Positions 10,556 to 19,439 of a stretch of DNA of 43,857 nucleotides are shown here, piece by piece. The notes below the pieces were generated by a model. The model did no database searches. It was not told the origin of the DNA and saw only the letters and a list, made by a program, of their open reading frames with translations. Position numbers and translations under genes: made by a program. The stretch comes from Gracilaria vermiculophylla (lineage: Eukaryota > Rhodophyta > Florideophyceae > Gracilariales > Gracilariaceae): positions 1,449,280-1,493,136 of the forward strand of contig JAHNZQ020000308.1 of NCBI GenBank assembly GCA_019155205.2, read 5' to 3'. Each line of letters begins with the position of its first letter. The stretch's first letter is position 1.

Positions 10556-11638
10556 TCAAAATGGGGTGAAACGTGCCCTCGCCATAACCATACCACAAGA
10601 ATCCCGGCTTTCCCTTCCATACACCTGCAGCTTTTCATCCAGAAACGTTTCTACCCCGGATGCGCTCCATGCAGTGCCCTTGAACAGGTTCTGAATTGCG
10701 AAAGAGCACAGGACCCGGATAGTCGACGCAGACAAGAGGAGAAAACGTCCGGCAGCTGGGTGAAACGAGGAACCTGAGTAAAGGTGACCATCGCGGCACT
10801 GAGTATAGGAAGTGACGACTTCCTCTGCTGCCTGGAGATAAGCCATAAGGGTGCCCACTGCGATCTCCGTCGAGGCGATCAACATGATGAAATCCCCTAA
10901 ACAGTCATGGGGATCCGGAACCTCCGAGGTTTGATACGCGATGGTGACGGGCGTTGCCACACGGAGATGCAGGAATACTCAATGGTCCCTTCAGGAGTCG
11001 TTCATCTCTGGGTACTACTTCGGACGTTTCCCGGAAGGCATCGCATGGAAATCCGTGGTATGCGAACTGTAGAAGTATCCAAAAGCGTTCCGCACTTGAG
11101 TCTCATCCGCAAGGTGCGTCCCTCATCGGTTGCGATTGAGCCAATAGAAGCCATCATAAAGGGAATCGAAGGGCAGCACCGCAAGGGCGAAGCATCCATC
11201 GCCGATGCCTCCGGAACACCCCGCTCTCTGGTGTGAACTTTTCTTGTGGAAGAGTAGTAGGAGTCGAGCCTGGATCTCATGCTTTTCGGCACACCTGAGG
11301 TAAGGAGTGTCACAGTACCCTACCGTAGTCGGAGCGGTGTCACTGTGCACCGGAGTGTGGAGCCAGTGAGCACGAAAGGCGACCATGCGGTTCCACATCT
11401 GTTCGTTCCAAGCAACCTCCGGTACGGCGCGGAGTCCCACCGCCAGAAGGTATCGTTCGTAATGGTGAATGCAGTCCTCCACGGGGCACAGGAGACTGAC
11501 GTGCCTGTCATAGGAGAACCCGAAGACCAGCGTGATTTGATGGTCAAAGTGCTCCCTTGGGCGGAATGATGCGCCGGTGGACGTGAGATACACCTTAGGA
11601 TCGGACGGAGACGTAGGCGCCTGGGCTGGTGAAGTCAT
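10556..11638 (-). pseudogene. Antisense ORF in the 3' region of G1 (unknown protein)
   Basis: From ATG 11638 one minus-strand frame of 361 codons runs to 10556 with four internal stops (TGA 11123-11125, then TAG, TGA and TGA between about 11010 and 10978) and no frameshift. The open halves are 171 and 134 codons. The N-half has many aromatic and Cys residues (ERYLLAVGLRAVPEVAWNEQ). The C-half has a hydrophobic stretch (FIMLIASTEIAVGTLMAYL) and a motif GRFLLL...NLFKG...GVETFLDEKL. It lies opposite to gag-pol, between chromodomain and 3' LTR. No family recognised. The plus-strand ORF of G2 at 14362-15169 holds the same position and orientation and looks remotely similar. Confidence 0.55.
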
Positions 11639-12227
11639 TCCGAAGGTTTACATAATGGGAAAGATTGCGACTAAATGTGTCGTAGCACCTGAGGAGATTG
11701 ACAGAACGCCACTGGGGGAGAGGCCAGCTGAGATATGCCCGACTGAGAAGCGAGCTGCTTCTAGACGTCATCGTGGAAAGAGAAAAGAGTACGGGCGACA
11801 GGATGCATCGAAGCACGGAGCACCATGACAAGGAGCGATTTCATAGCAGACGTAGGACGATGACAGGGCAGAAATAGAAAAATATGAGTGGATTGTCCCC
11901 ACTGAGAAGGAATGAGCGTACGCCACAATGCGGGAGTCTCCCAAAAAGGATTCTCGAGGAATTCTGGATGCCGGGCACTCCGGCACCAGTAAATTGCGCC
12001 AAAAAGAAGTGACGAGAAAAAGTCGAGAAGAGCGAAGGGACCGGAATAGCCACAACGGAGGCGCACGAGCTTGCTGTCGGAAAGCCGCGCGGGAATGGGG
12101 AAGTACCTAGGAATGCGTGGGGGAGAGAATTTGTCACATCACGGGAGCCCGCTCTGATATCATCACCGATAGGAGCCGCTTGAGGACCAAGCTATAGGAA
12201 TATGCACCTCTGGGACGTGGTGCAATT
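11639..12227. other. Region between antisense ORF and 3' LTR of G1
   Basis: No confident gene. Short minus-strand frames (11595-11831, 11768-12055, 11841-12137) are rich in Ser, Leu and Phe. If the antisense ORF is transcribed, its promoter and leader should lie here or in the LTR; I see no clear motif. Confidence 0.3.
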
Positions 12228-12241
12228 CTGGAAAAAGGGTA
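12228..12241 (+). other. Polypurine tract of G1
   Basis: The purine run TGGAAAAAGGGTA lies immediately before the TG that starts the 3' LTR, as expected for the plus-strand primer. It supports both the LTR boundary and the plus orientation. Confidence 0.65.
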
Positions 12242-12792
12242 TGTAGTACAGCAGATCCTAATGTGATATAGTGGTGTGGCTTTACGACGTGATATTCCAA
12301 AGCAAGGCTCGTATTTTATGAAATAAGCCACGTTGTGCATAAGTCGCCCCACGTGCGCTACAATACCCTGAAAAAACGGTACAATTTAGTTTATTTTAGT
12401 TAGTTGGTTTAGATAATTACTACACTAGTGAGACCTGCCTAGGCGAGCTCCCAGCGTGGTACTTAATCCGCCCGTCAAACTCCCCTTCCGTAGAAGTAAA
12501 GCAAGCACTCTTGAGTCTACGTCTAAATTTCCGGTTGGAGACTCTTGTTGAACATCCTTAGGTTTCTAAGCCGTCGATCCCCAGGTCGCCTCGTAGCAGT
12601 CCCTGTAGGAGCATTGTCCGCTCGGTAAACCTCCTTCTCCACTTGCTGTTTGCGGGTCCCCTTTTAGCATTCCTTTGGCTTGTGACAGCAATTACGGAGA
12701 CCACCATTAGGAACTCGTGCCTTTGGAGTCAACAAAAACTCCTAACGGACGTTCTGCACTACCACCCCGAAAGAAAAACTGACGGTGACACA
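12242..12792 (+). repeat. 3' LTR of G1
   Basis: The 551-bp sequence runs TGTAGTACAG...GGTGACACA. Its first 65 bases match the start of the LTR at 39888 (TGTAGTACAG, CCTA, ATAG, TGG, TATT, GGCTCG), which fixed the boundary. After 12792 the sequence passes straight into the truncated G2 LTR. Confidence 0.8.
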
Positions 12793-12969
12793 CCATGCAT
12801 GTGGTGAGAGTGCCAGCAATAGTGGCTTCCAAAACGCAGCTTTTTCTGCTATGCCAATATTCATTAAAATATACCAGTTTTAATTAGTCTCAGCCAATTA
12901 GTTTTTGACTTATGTCACAACATCCACGGCGAGCGCCAAACCATAAGATAGTTTGGTTAATGTATTATA
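12793..12969 (-). repeat. 3' LTR of G2, truncated
   Basis: It matches 23712-23878 in the same orientation (blocks GTGCCAGC, CTAATTAGTC, GTCACAACA/GCCACAACA, AAACCATAAGATA/AAACCATTAGATA). On the minus strand it begins TATAATACATT where the other copy has TGTAATACAAT. The other end stops exactly at the end of the G1 LTR (12792), so G1 or a rearrangement removed the rest. Confidence 0.7.
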
Positions 12970-12970
12970 A

Positions 12971-12984
12971 ACCCCCATCCCGTC
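12971..12984 (-). other. Polypurine tract of G2
   Basis: On the minus strand GACGGGATGGGGGT directly precedes the 3' LTR. This proves the minus orientation of G2 independently of its coding remains. Confidence 0.65.
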
Positions 12985-13308
12985 TGATGACTTGCATCAA
13001 AGCCTCAGGAACACCACGTAGCGGCGGTACCGTACAGGGCGGCAAATCTCTGTCGTCAGGCGTAAGTCCTAATGGTATTTGCGGCGATTCTTACATCACT
13101 TTGGTCAGCCCACCTCTTACGGCCTGTCCTGGTCGGAATCGATTTTCGTGCATGTTCACCGGGGTAGTTTCCCCATTCTTTTTGTTGCAGACATTTTCTT
13201 CTATTGCTTCGTCTAGTATCAGTTGGTTTTCGTAGTCACTTATCACCACGCCAGCTATACCTGCCGATTAATACCTGTCCTAAGTGACTTGCGCACCTGT
13301 AGATTATA

Positions 13309-13904
13309 TTGCTCTTCTTTTTCTTCGCTTCCGTCGCGCCCAGAGCAGTCTGCTGTTCGTTTTTAGGGTCTGTTGGTTTTTTGCGTCACTCTTGCTGGGA
13401 AACGCAGGCCGTTTGCTGTCTCGGTGACTACAGTTGGTGGTCCCTGTCCTTTTATCTACTTGGTGATCATTTGGAAAGAATGGCGCACCATCGGAACTCG
13501 CCCACAAATGAGCTTAGCGATGAAACAGTTAACAATATGGTTGGTGACAACCGTGCCTCCTCATCTCCAAGTGATCATGCACTCCGTACTGTGGCAAAGG
13601 TTAGAAACGTGTTCCCGCCGTCATAAATATGTGATCGAAGGTGTACCCATGGGCGTACCAGTTCAGCGTCGCCGGTTCAGATGTTTGTTCGTTCGCTGTT
13701 GGATTCGCGAGTCAGCATAAAATTCGCACTTCGGAGAACACAGCTTGCTGGAAACCCCTTCTCGTCTTCGACACCAGTTGGTTTCTTGTCCGCAACGGGC
13801 TCCAACCCCTGTACGGCTACTGTATCACCAAGAGGCATTCTTGTAAGTTCTTTTGGTTAGGATTACAAAATATATCGCCAATCCAGGGTCGGACCGTACG
13901 GTGA
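13309..13904 (+). pseudogene. 5' part of the antisense ORF region of G2, unassigned
   Basis: Two broken plus-strand frames (13309-13626 and 13641-13904) lie at the start of the extra region. The first could begin at ATG 13480 (MAHHRNSPTNELSDE), giving a polar N-terminus. The second (VYPWAYQFSVAGSDV...) loosely recalls the KVY...GF stretch near the N-terminus of the G1 antisense frame. Bases 12985-13308 hold nothing I recognise. No protein family is recognised, and the reading frame is inferred from orientation and position only. Confidence 0.3.
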
Positions 13905-14361
13905 GATTTCGAAACAGATGCCATGTTTCACACGCCCAGGTAGCACAGTTCCCATTTTGGGTGCTGGAAATTAAAAAATAAGTCGCACTCTGCGTAGCGG
14001 CAGTCCGTTAGTTGTTCCATCTGCACCTGCTGGTCAAGCCCTTCATCGTAGCAACGTCAACGTCTCCGCTTTTACCCGTACTCTTCAGTGCACTGCTCTG
14101 GCTTCCTCACCTTTTGGTTCCGCATCCTTGCCGCATCTGTTGATAGGACTTTGCAAGTTATTTCAGTTCAACAGCCGGTATAGATGAGACTTGGGTAACG
14201 TGAACAAAGCGGTGTCTGCCTCGGAGGTTGACCAGCCTCTGACAACAAACGTATTCCGAGTCCCACAGGTTTTTTATCGTTCTACTCTACAGATATTTGT
14301 GACTTTCCACGGTTGAGACTGTTAGAGTATTGCTCACATTGCAAACTACTAGAATCCATAC
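13905..14361. other. No recognisable gene
   Basis: About 450 bases within the extra region of G2 with no open frame of useful length on either strand. Probably decayed antisense-ORF sequence. Confidence 0.4.
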
Positions 14362-15169
14362 GTGACGCCAGGTGGTCGGCGCATTCTTACTCAGTCTGCT
14401 ACTTTTGATGCCAAAAGGCGCCACACTCTTTTTGTGATCGTGATTATGAAACCGATACCTTCCAACTTGGCGTACATCCGGGGTCCTCAAAAACGAAAAT
14501 ATTTTCGCCAAATGGTTCCGATGCTGCACCACATAGTTCAGTACAGCACAATCTACTTTGCTACGCCCCAGATCGTCTATTTTAACCGTCCATTACACAC
14601 CAGATGGTTCAAAGATCAAGAGCACCAGGCGGGAGACACAAGCGAAGAGGCCCGCCTGAGATACCCGAAGGGCAATCGTACGAACGATGTATGCGTACAA
14701 CACTGTCGAATTCTCCTCAAAGAAAGAAGACATTCTTCAGGAAACGTATGTTCTATGTCCCGATTACTGGAGCCACTACGAAGTGTTTCCATACTAAAAC
14801 GTTTTTACCCCTCTGGTCTTGGCTTGCTTGAGCAGATATATCTGCCTAGACCGTCAATTCGCAGCCACCATCTGGTCAGTTGCCATCACGTTGTTCGCCA
14901 CCATGGTTGCCCTAATCGTTCTGTACGTAGCCCGAAAAGGAGTGGCATGGCATACCCAGTCGGCGGACGACCTTTTCCAGGCTAGCACAATATCTCTAAT
15001 TGGTCGCATCTTTCACTTGCATAACCATTTTGTCCCTCTGATACGTGTGGACCTCGGCGTATCCAACTTGATTGCTGACATTCCGCATGAAGTCGCAGGG
15101 TTCGAGGCCGTACTGGATTTGGCGCTTTCTAACGAGTGGAATCCTTGCCAGGAGAGGGCTGGGTGTTGA
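14362..15169 (+). pseudogene. Antisense ORF of G2, central part
   Basis: Two overlapping frames, 14362-14985 and 14819-15169. In the second, residues 15-36 (FAATIWSVAITLFATMVALI) form a likely membrane-spanning segment. It is followed by GRIFHLHNHFVPLIRV, NLIADIPHEVAGFEAVLDLAL and a stop. The G1 antisense product has a hydrophobic stretch, then GRFLLL, NLFKG and GVETFLDEKL in the same order and spacing. Upstream, ERMYAYNTVEFSS resembles VRNAFGYFYSS of G1. Function unknown. The gene runs opposite to gag-pol of G2, and frameshifts separate the pieces. Confidence 0.5.
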
Positions 15170-15562
15170 ACCACAATATCCATTCGGCTGCTTCTTAAAC
15201 GCACCAACAGTTTATTGGACACTTGATTGAAGGCAAAGATGGTGACGCCCCCATGATTGACGTCTTAATCGTATCCATATCTCCGAAAAAAGACGAGTTC
15301 CATGTGGTGCTGTCTTTGGTCCCCGTAGCCCTGCCGCCACCTATGAGCGTTCCTATACCAAGAGGCTTGGATGTTCCCAGCAGTCGGGCTTTATTTCAAA
15401 ACCGTGGCCTTCCAGTGATCTCCATAGGGCTCTACATGAGTTTTCCGGTAGCAATGGAAGTGGAGAATCAGTCTCCAGGCTTGCGAGAAATACTCGACTA
15501 GGTGGCTGTCGGAAAAGCATTGCGTCGTCTCAATCAGGGCTATTTCCAATACTTCAACCTTC

Positions 15563-15566
15563 CTAG
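15563..15566 (+). other. Target-site duplication CTAG (left)
   Basis: CTAG precedes the TGTCTATCC end of the piggyBac-like element and recurs at 18206-18209 after ...GATAAACA. Confidence 0.7.
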
Positions 15567-15580
15567 TGTCTATCCGACCA

Positions 15581-15631
15581 GTGCGCTGACCTCATATGAG
15601 GTCAAATTGACCTTATATGAGGTCAGCGCAC
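15581..15631 (+). repeat. 51-bp near-perfect inverted repeat with two 18-bp palindromes
   Basis: GTGCGC...GCGCAC is its own reverse complement apart from one mismatched pair. Inside it, TGACCTCATATGAGGTCA (15587-15604) and TGACCTTATATGAGGTCA (15608-15625) are set 21 bp apart. It lies within the left end of piggyBac copy A and recurs at 39610-39657. Confidence 0.9.
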
Positions 15632-15770
15632 CATCACGCAAAATTTAAAAATAAAAAATTGGAATTTGACATGAAGGCCAATACTTTGGAAATTTAAAAT
15701 TTAAAAACCTGTTATCCAGGACTGCCTGTGAACAATAAATAGTTGTAGAATACGTCCTGATCTATCACAG

Positions 15771-15824
15771 CAGCTCAGTGATCATCAGACTACATGCAAG
15801 CAACTAATCCTGAGTTCGAACCTC
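15771..15824 (+). other. tRNA-like segment with A-box and B-box
   Basis: CAGCTCAGTGATC (15771-15783) resembles a pol III A box and GAGTTCGAACCTC (15812-15824) a B box; the spacing is near that of a tRNA. A T-arm-like hairpin forms, but I see no acceptor stem or convincing anticodon arm, so this is not a functional tRNA gene. The segment recurs at 39798-39851. A short inverted repeat GAGTTTCTAAAAACTC (15828-15843) follows. Confidence 0.5.
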
Positions 15825-15843
15825 GCTGAGTTTCTAAAAACTC

Positions 15844-16108
15844 AAAAACTCCTTTTGGGAGCTCGACTAATTCTAAAAATATTTAAACTCTCAGAACGTT
15901 TTCAACACCCTTTTGAACAGCAGACAGAATAAGGTGACATCTGTTAAAGGGGCAGTTTCGTAATAGAGTTTAAATAATCTAGCAAGTCTAAATAACGCGG
16001 ATTGAATTAGTAGGGGGCTTAAGTAAAAGAACTTTTGCTCAATAATTGCATTGAAATGTTGAATTCTACTTAAAAAAACGAATGTTGTCAACTTTATTGA
16101 CATTTCTT
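15844..16108. other. 3' untranslated region of piggyBac copy A
   Basis: AT-rich and non-coding, between the tRNA-like segment and the transposase stop codon. At 15908 begins the sequence CCCTTTTGAACAGCAGACAG shared with copy B (34320). Confidence 0.5.
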
Positions 16109-17983
16109 TTAGATACTATACCTCTCTTTACCGTGACATTCCTCAATGTGTTTCATAAAACAATCTCTGTTCGTACCAGTGTGACATAAAAACACTTCTT
16201 CTTCTTTCCTTGAATAGCACTCTGAACATATAAACTTCGATTTTGTATTACCTCTGCAATAATTGCATCGTCCTTGATATAAAGCTTTTGTAACCATTCC
16301 GTTTTTTGTTTTTTTTTCTCCTGTTNNNNNNNNNNNNNNNNNNNNNNNNNNNNNNNNNNNNNNNNNNNNNNNNNNNNNNNNNNNNNNNNNNNNNNNNNNN
16401 NNNNNNNNNNNNNNNNNNNNNNNNNATTCTTCACAAATCTCAGGAATTGCAACCTCAAATTCCATTTTCTTAGAAATAGTTCCCTCCCGCCTCCATCTCT
16501 CCCTAACAATAGGAGTACCAGGATTAACTGTGCCCGAGGTTGAAATAAAGTACTTTCTATCTCGATCCATCCACATTACGGCCATCATGTCACTATTAGG
16601 GAGGCTTTCTTTTGAAATCATAGATATAAAGTAGCCTCTGTTTCTTAAAGTGATTTCAGATAAGTGCTTCATAGGAAACTCTCGAGATGCATTTTTGATT
16701 ACTCCAGTAAATCTCAACCCTTTCTCCATGAGTGCTTTAGCGGTGTTGATGGATGCAAAAAAAGAATCAGCGTATACCAAACGATCTGATCCAAACCACG
16801 GTTATACTAAACGGAGTAGAATAGCCGTTCCATGAGCATTATCGGAATCAAAATCCTGTTCCACATTATTAGCACCCATATTGTGTTCGATATTCAGCAT
16901 TACACCACTTCGTCCACAACAAACAACTTTCATTTCAAGTCCATTTTCGGGCTTTCTATCCAACGCAGTATAATGTGGAAGCCCCACATCAATCCAATTA
17001 CCTCCTAATCCGTAGCACCGTGACATTCCTTCGTCAACACATAAAGCGTGTGATGGCGTGCCAAAAGAACGGCGATGATTATTGATCGCTTTCACAAAAT
17101 CGGCTATAAAAGACCATCTCACGATTCCTTGCTCTTCAGTCACACCAATTCCACTAAAACATATGCAACTTCTAAGCGATTCAAATCGGTTGCGTGACAT
17201 ACCAAGCCCAATTTTAGGTTATGGAATGAACTTAGAAAAAGCCTCAATACTCCAAAGATCACGTCTGTTCGAAAACTCAATACGAGTCATTAAAATGAGA
17301 ACGCCAAAAAATTTAAGCACCTCCCCTCCTGACGTCCGCCGAGCGCCTTTGCTTTCCACTCGGATATTTGTTCCGCTCTTGGTAAATTGCAAATGAGGCA
17401 TGGGAAACATCCAGACAAAGAAATCCAATGCAGTCATTCCTGAAGGAACGTGACGCGGTGAGATAATATCTCCTGCTGGACCAATAACTTTCCACTGATG
17501 AATCTGCGTACAACCATTCAGAGGACTCTACGTCGTACAGGGTTCCCATTTTCGACCACGAACAATAGTTGAATGGCAGATTGTATGAAGATTTTGATTA
17601 TCTGGCTGCTCTTGCAAAGTTTGCATATTAGGTGGTGAAGTAATCGCTTCCTCTTCAGCATGTTCAATGATACTCGCGTCAATCGACTGATTTTGTTCTT
17701 CTGTAGCATTTGGGGTCTCGTCAACACCAGTACCGAGTTTGACACTTGATAAAGGTAGAGTAACTTCTTTCTCACGATTGGGTAAACTAAAGTTTACCGT
17801 CAGGAATGTCAGATTTCGATTGTTGATCCTACGAACATCAACGTTTTGAACTATTCCTCTGACTGTTGTGGACTTCCACAAAGATCCATAGTAGCGTTTA
17901 CATTCCGCGTCACTGATAACCAGGCGAGCGCGGCTGTTAACAGTTGTTCCAGCAGTTCTGCGAGGATCTGTGGACGATGCCAT
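16109..17983 (-). pseudogene. piggyBac-type transposase, copy A, three in-frame stops
   Basis: From ATG 17983 a single frame reaches the stop at 16109 with three internal stops (TAG near 17528, TAA near 17219, TAA near 16802) and no frameshift. The N-domain is acidic. The core begins near FFVWMFPMPHLQFTKSG and GEVLKFFGVLILMTRIEF. SRNRFESLR is followed by the first catalytic Asp (ALCVDEGMSRCYG) and the second (VYADSFFASINTAKAL). The third catalytic region is hidden by the N gap. The C-terminus is a Cys/His zinc-binding domain (CNYCRG, FICSECY, FLCH, CFMKHIEECHG). Both TAA stops align with Gln in copy B. It would cut and paste the element. Confidence 0.85.
16326..16425. other. Assembly gap (100 N)
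   Basis: Exactly 100 undetermined bases, the usual placeholder for a gap of unknown size. The corresponding segment of copy B (about 34735-35060) is about 325 bp, so the gap is probably under-sized. Confidence 0.95.
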
Positions 17984-18152
17984 AGTTTACGAATGTTGTT
18001 GACGGCTCTGATTGATGTAACAGTCACAATTCACCCTTTGTTGTTTTGGACACAGTTCAGCGCTGCCGGCGTGGACAATATGATAAGGATATCAGAACAA
18101 AAGAAAAAGGAAAAGTTTTAATGTTTTCACCTAATTACAAAGTAATTAAAAT

Positions 18153-18190
18153 TGACCTCATATGAGGTCATTTGACCTCATATGAAGTCG
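18153..18190 (+). repeat. Right-end palindrome pair of piggyBac copy A
   Basis: TGACCTCATATGAGGTCA (18153-18170) and TGACCTCATATGAAGTCG (18173-18190) are set 20 bp apart, mirroring the left end. Confidence 0.85.
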
Positions 18191-18205
18191 CTGGTCAGAT
18201 AAACA

Positions 18206-18209
18206 CTAG
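18206..18209 (+). other. Target-site duplication CTAG (right)
   Basis: Second copy of the CTAG flank of piggyBac copy A. Confidence 0.7.
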
Positions 18210-18878
18210 TGGTGTGGATCTGGTGACTGCGATTGACGCACTGACTGCCCGATTGGGCCGTAGAAGTGGTATGAACGCAGACACTTGGGATGTTTGGGAC
18301 TCCTTTCAGCTTTCGTTGATCTTGTGCACTTGGAGGAGAACTACGAAAAAAAGGGGTTTGGGTGCCACCTACAAGCCTGTACTTTTGGATCTTTCGACTC
18401 TACTCGGTGCCTTTGTTCCTATGCGTCCTTCATTTGGATGTGCAACCGCTCCACTGGGCGCCGCTCCTCAGCTGCGTCCCGCAGCTCCAATACCGGTGGC
18501 TCCCTTGAACTATCAAACCGTCATGTATGCATCACATTGCCGGGTGGCGTCTGCGTGGCCTCCATTTTGTCACTACAGAACGTTGCGGTCCTCAATTCTC
18601 CGTATGAGTGAGCTATCTACCGATGGGTCGGAGGCTCTGTGTCCATGGGGTAGCGCTTCTTTCAAAGCCTAGTACGTGCTTGACTAAGAAGTATCTTTCG
18701 CTTCATGTATTTCTATTAGTAAAGCTTTGTTAACTTCATTTAATTTCTTTTATATCCCATGCTTCATGCTTCTTACTCTTCTGTTCTTTCCTTCTGTCTT
18801 CTGTAGTTTTCCTTCTTTATGATGTTTCTGTGACTTCTTTCGCAAACAAGATCCCTTCCGCCGTCTTCACAGTGGCTG

Positions 18879-19439
18879 TTATACAGGGACCCCAAGTGCT
18901 CCACCTGGTCGGTATCGGTGGCGACGGCGCCAACAATTGAGGAGGATTTTGCGTGAGTTACGCCACGGGGGTTCTAAAGTGTCCTGTACGGTATTAAATG
19001 CATACAATCGTACACGGTAGTGGATCCCACTGGTGCTACGTTCATTTACCACGATGGCTTCTACAGCCGCTGGGATGGATTCCAGCTTCGGTTGGAGACT
19101 GTCCTTCTCCAATAGGCCCCGGAGTAATGTGGGGTCCTTTATGAGGTTCGTTTCTGCAAACGGGTTCTGAGATGATACAAATGACTCTGGGAGAGAAAGA
19201 GTCTTTGAATCTCGGTCAGCCAAAATGATTTTGGCGAGCCCTTGTTTTCTGATGGTTACAGTGGCTTCCCAATCTCGCAACACCGCAAACGGGCCACACG
19301 ACTTTGGCAATAGCTTAGGCCTAATCCATTCGTCTTCCCATTGGGTTTCACTATCTTTGACCGGTGTTAGTATGGCACTTTTTGGAGGTATATTCACGTA
19401 AATGTAGTCTCCTGGTTCAAATTTTACTACACGCCTCAC
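18879..19439 (-). pseudogene. G2 integrase C-terminus with chromodomain
   Basis: 186-codon frame. Residues 5-80 (VKFEPGDYIYVNIPPKS..., KSCGPFAVLRDWEATVTI) are the integrase C-terminal beta-barrel. Residues about 125-172 (VEAIVVNERSTSGIHYRVRL, YAFNTVQDTLEPPWRNSRKI) form a chromodomain with the tryptophan of the usual D-T-W-E-P changed to Leu. It ends in WRRRHRYR. This places G2 among chromoviruses; the domain would bind histone marks to guide integration. The start used is an internal Met, since the protein is part of a polyprotein. Confidence 0.85.

Larger units (their letters stand above)
2721..12792 (+). mobile_element. Ty3/gypsy chromovirus G1 (family I), two LTRs
   Basis: The element is bounded by direct LTRs at 2721-3274 and 12242-12792 and carries gag, protease, RT-RNase H, integrase and chromodomain in that order on the plus strand. 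A 2.7-kb extra segment with an antisense ORF follows (9522-12227). All reading frames contain stops or frameshifts. Flanking bases (left TATCT, right CCATG) give no target-site duplication, and the two LTRs are clearly diverged, so the element is old or a recombinant of two insertions. Its right LTR sits inside the 3' LTR of G2, but its left side borders the Harbinger element, which also argues for rearrangement. Confidence 0.8.
15567..18205 (-). mobile_element. piggyBac-like DNA transposon, copy A
   Basis: The ends are inverted: TGTCTATCCGACCAG at 15567 and, read from the other side, TGTTTATCTGACCAG at 18205. Each is followed inward by paired 18-bp palindromes. The flanks are CTAG/CTAG and the interrupted ORF rejoins in frame. 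The transposase is on the minus strand (16109-17983). The left 340 bp include a tRNA-like segment. A stretch starting CCCTTTTGAACAG at 15908 looks like a classic piggyBac terminus, and homology with copy B starts there, so a nested or composite origin is possible. A 100-N gap lies inside. Confidence 0.75.
15223..18672 (+). pseudogene. Antisense ORF of G2, 3' part, split by a piggyBac-like insertion
   Basis: The frame opens at 15223, has one TAG at 15499-15501 and continues to 15566. Beyond the inserted element the same frame resumes at 18206 and ends at 18672. Taking out 15567-18205 and one CTAG joins ...QYFNLP to SGVDLVTAIDAL without a frame change, which shows where the insertion took place. 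The C-terminal third is proline- and alanine-rich (RPAAPIPVAPL). No family recognised. The pyrimidine-rich stretch 18673-18878 separates its 3' end from the convergent pol gene. Confidence 0.55.

Noticed and set aside
15587..15604. Nuclear-receptor response element (AGGTCA half-sites)
   Set aside because: The half-site resemblance is real but the motif is tied to transposon ends, and nothing suggests an animal genome.
15771..15824. Functional tRNA gene
   Set aside because: No acceptor stem or anticodon stem forms; only the promoter boxes and a T-arm-like hairpin remain.
16109..17983. Stops in the piggyBac transposase aligned with Gln, suggesting a reassigned TAA/TAG code
   Set aside because: The third stop (TAG near 17528) does not align with Gln, copy B has its own different stops, and other frames here use TAA and TAG as normal ends. 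C-to-T decay explains it better.
15567..18205. CRISPR-like array from repeated palindromes
   Set aside because: Only two units per end, no spacers of even length, and eukaryotic transposon context.
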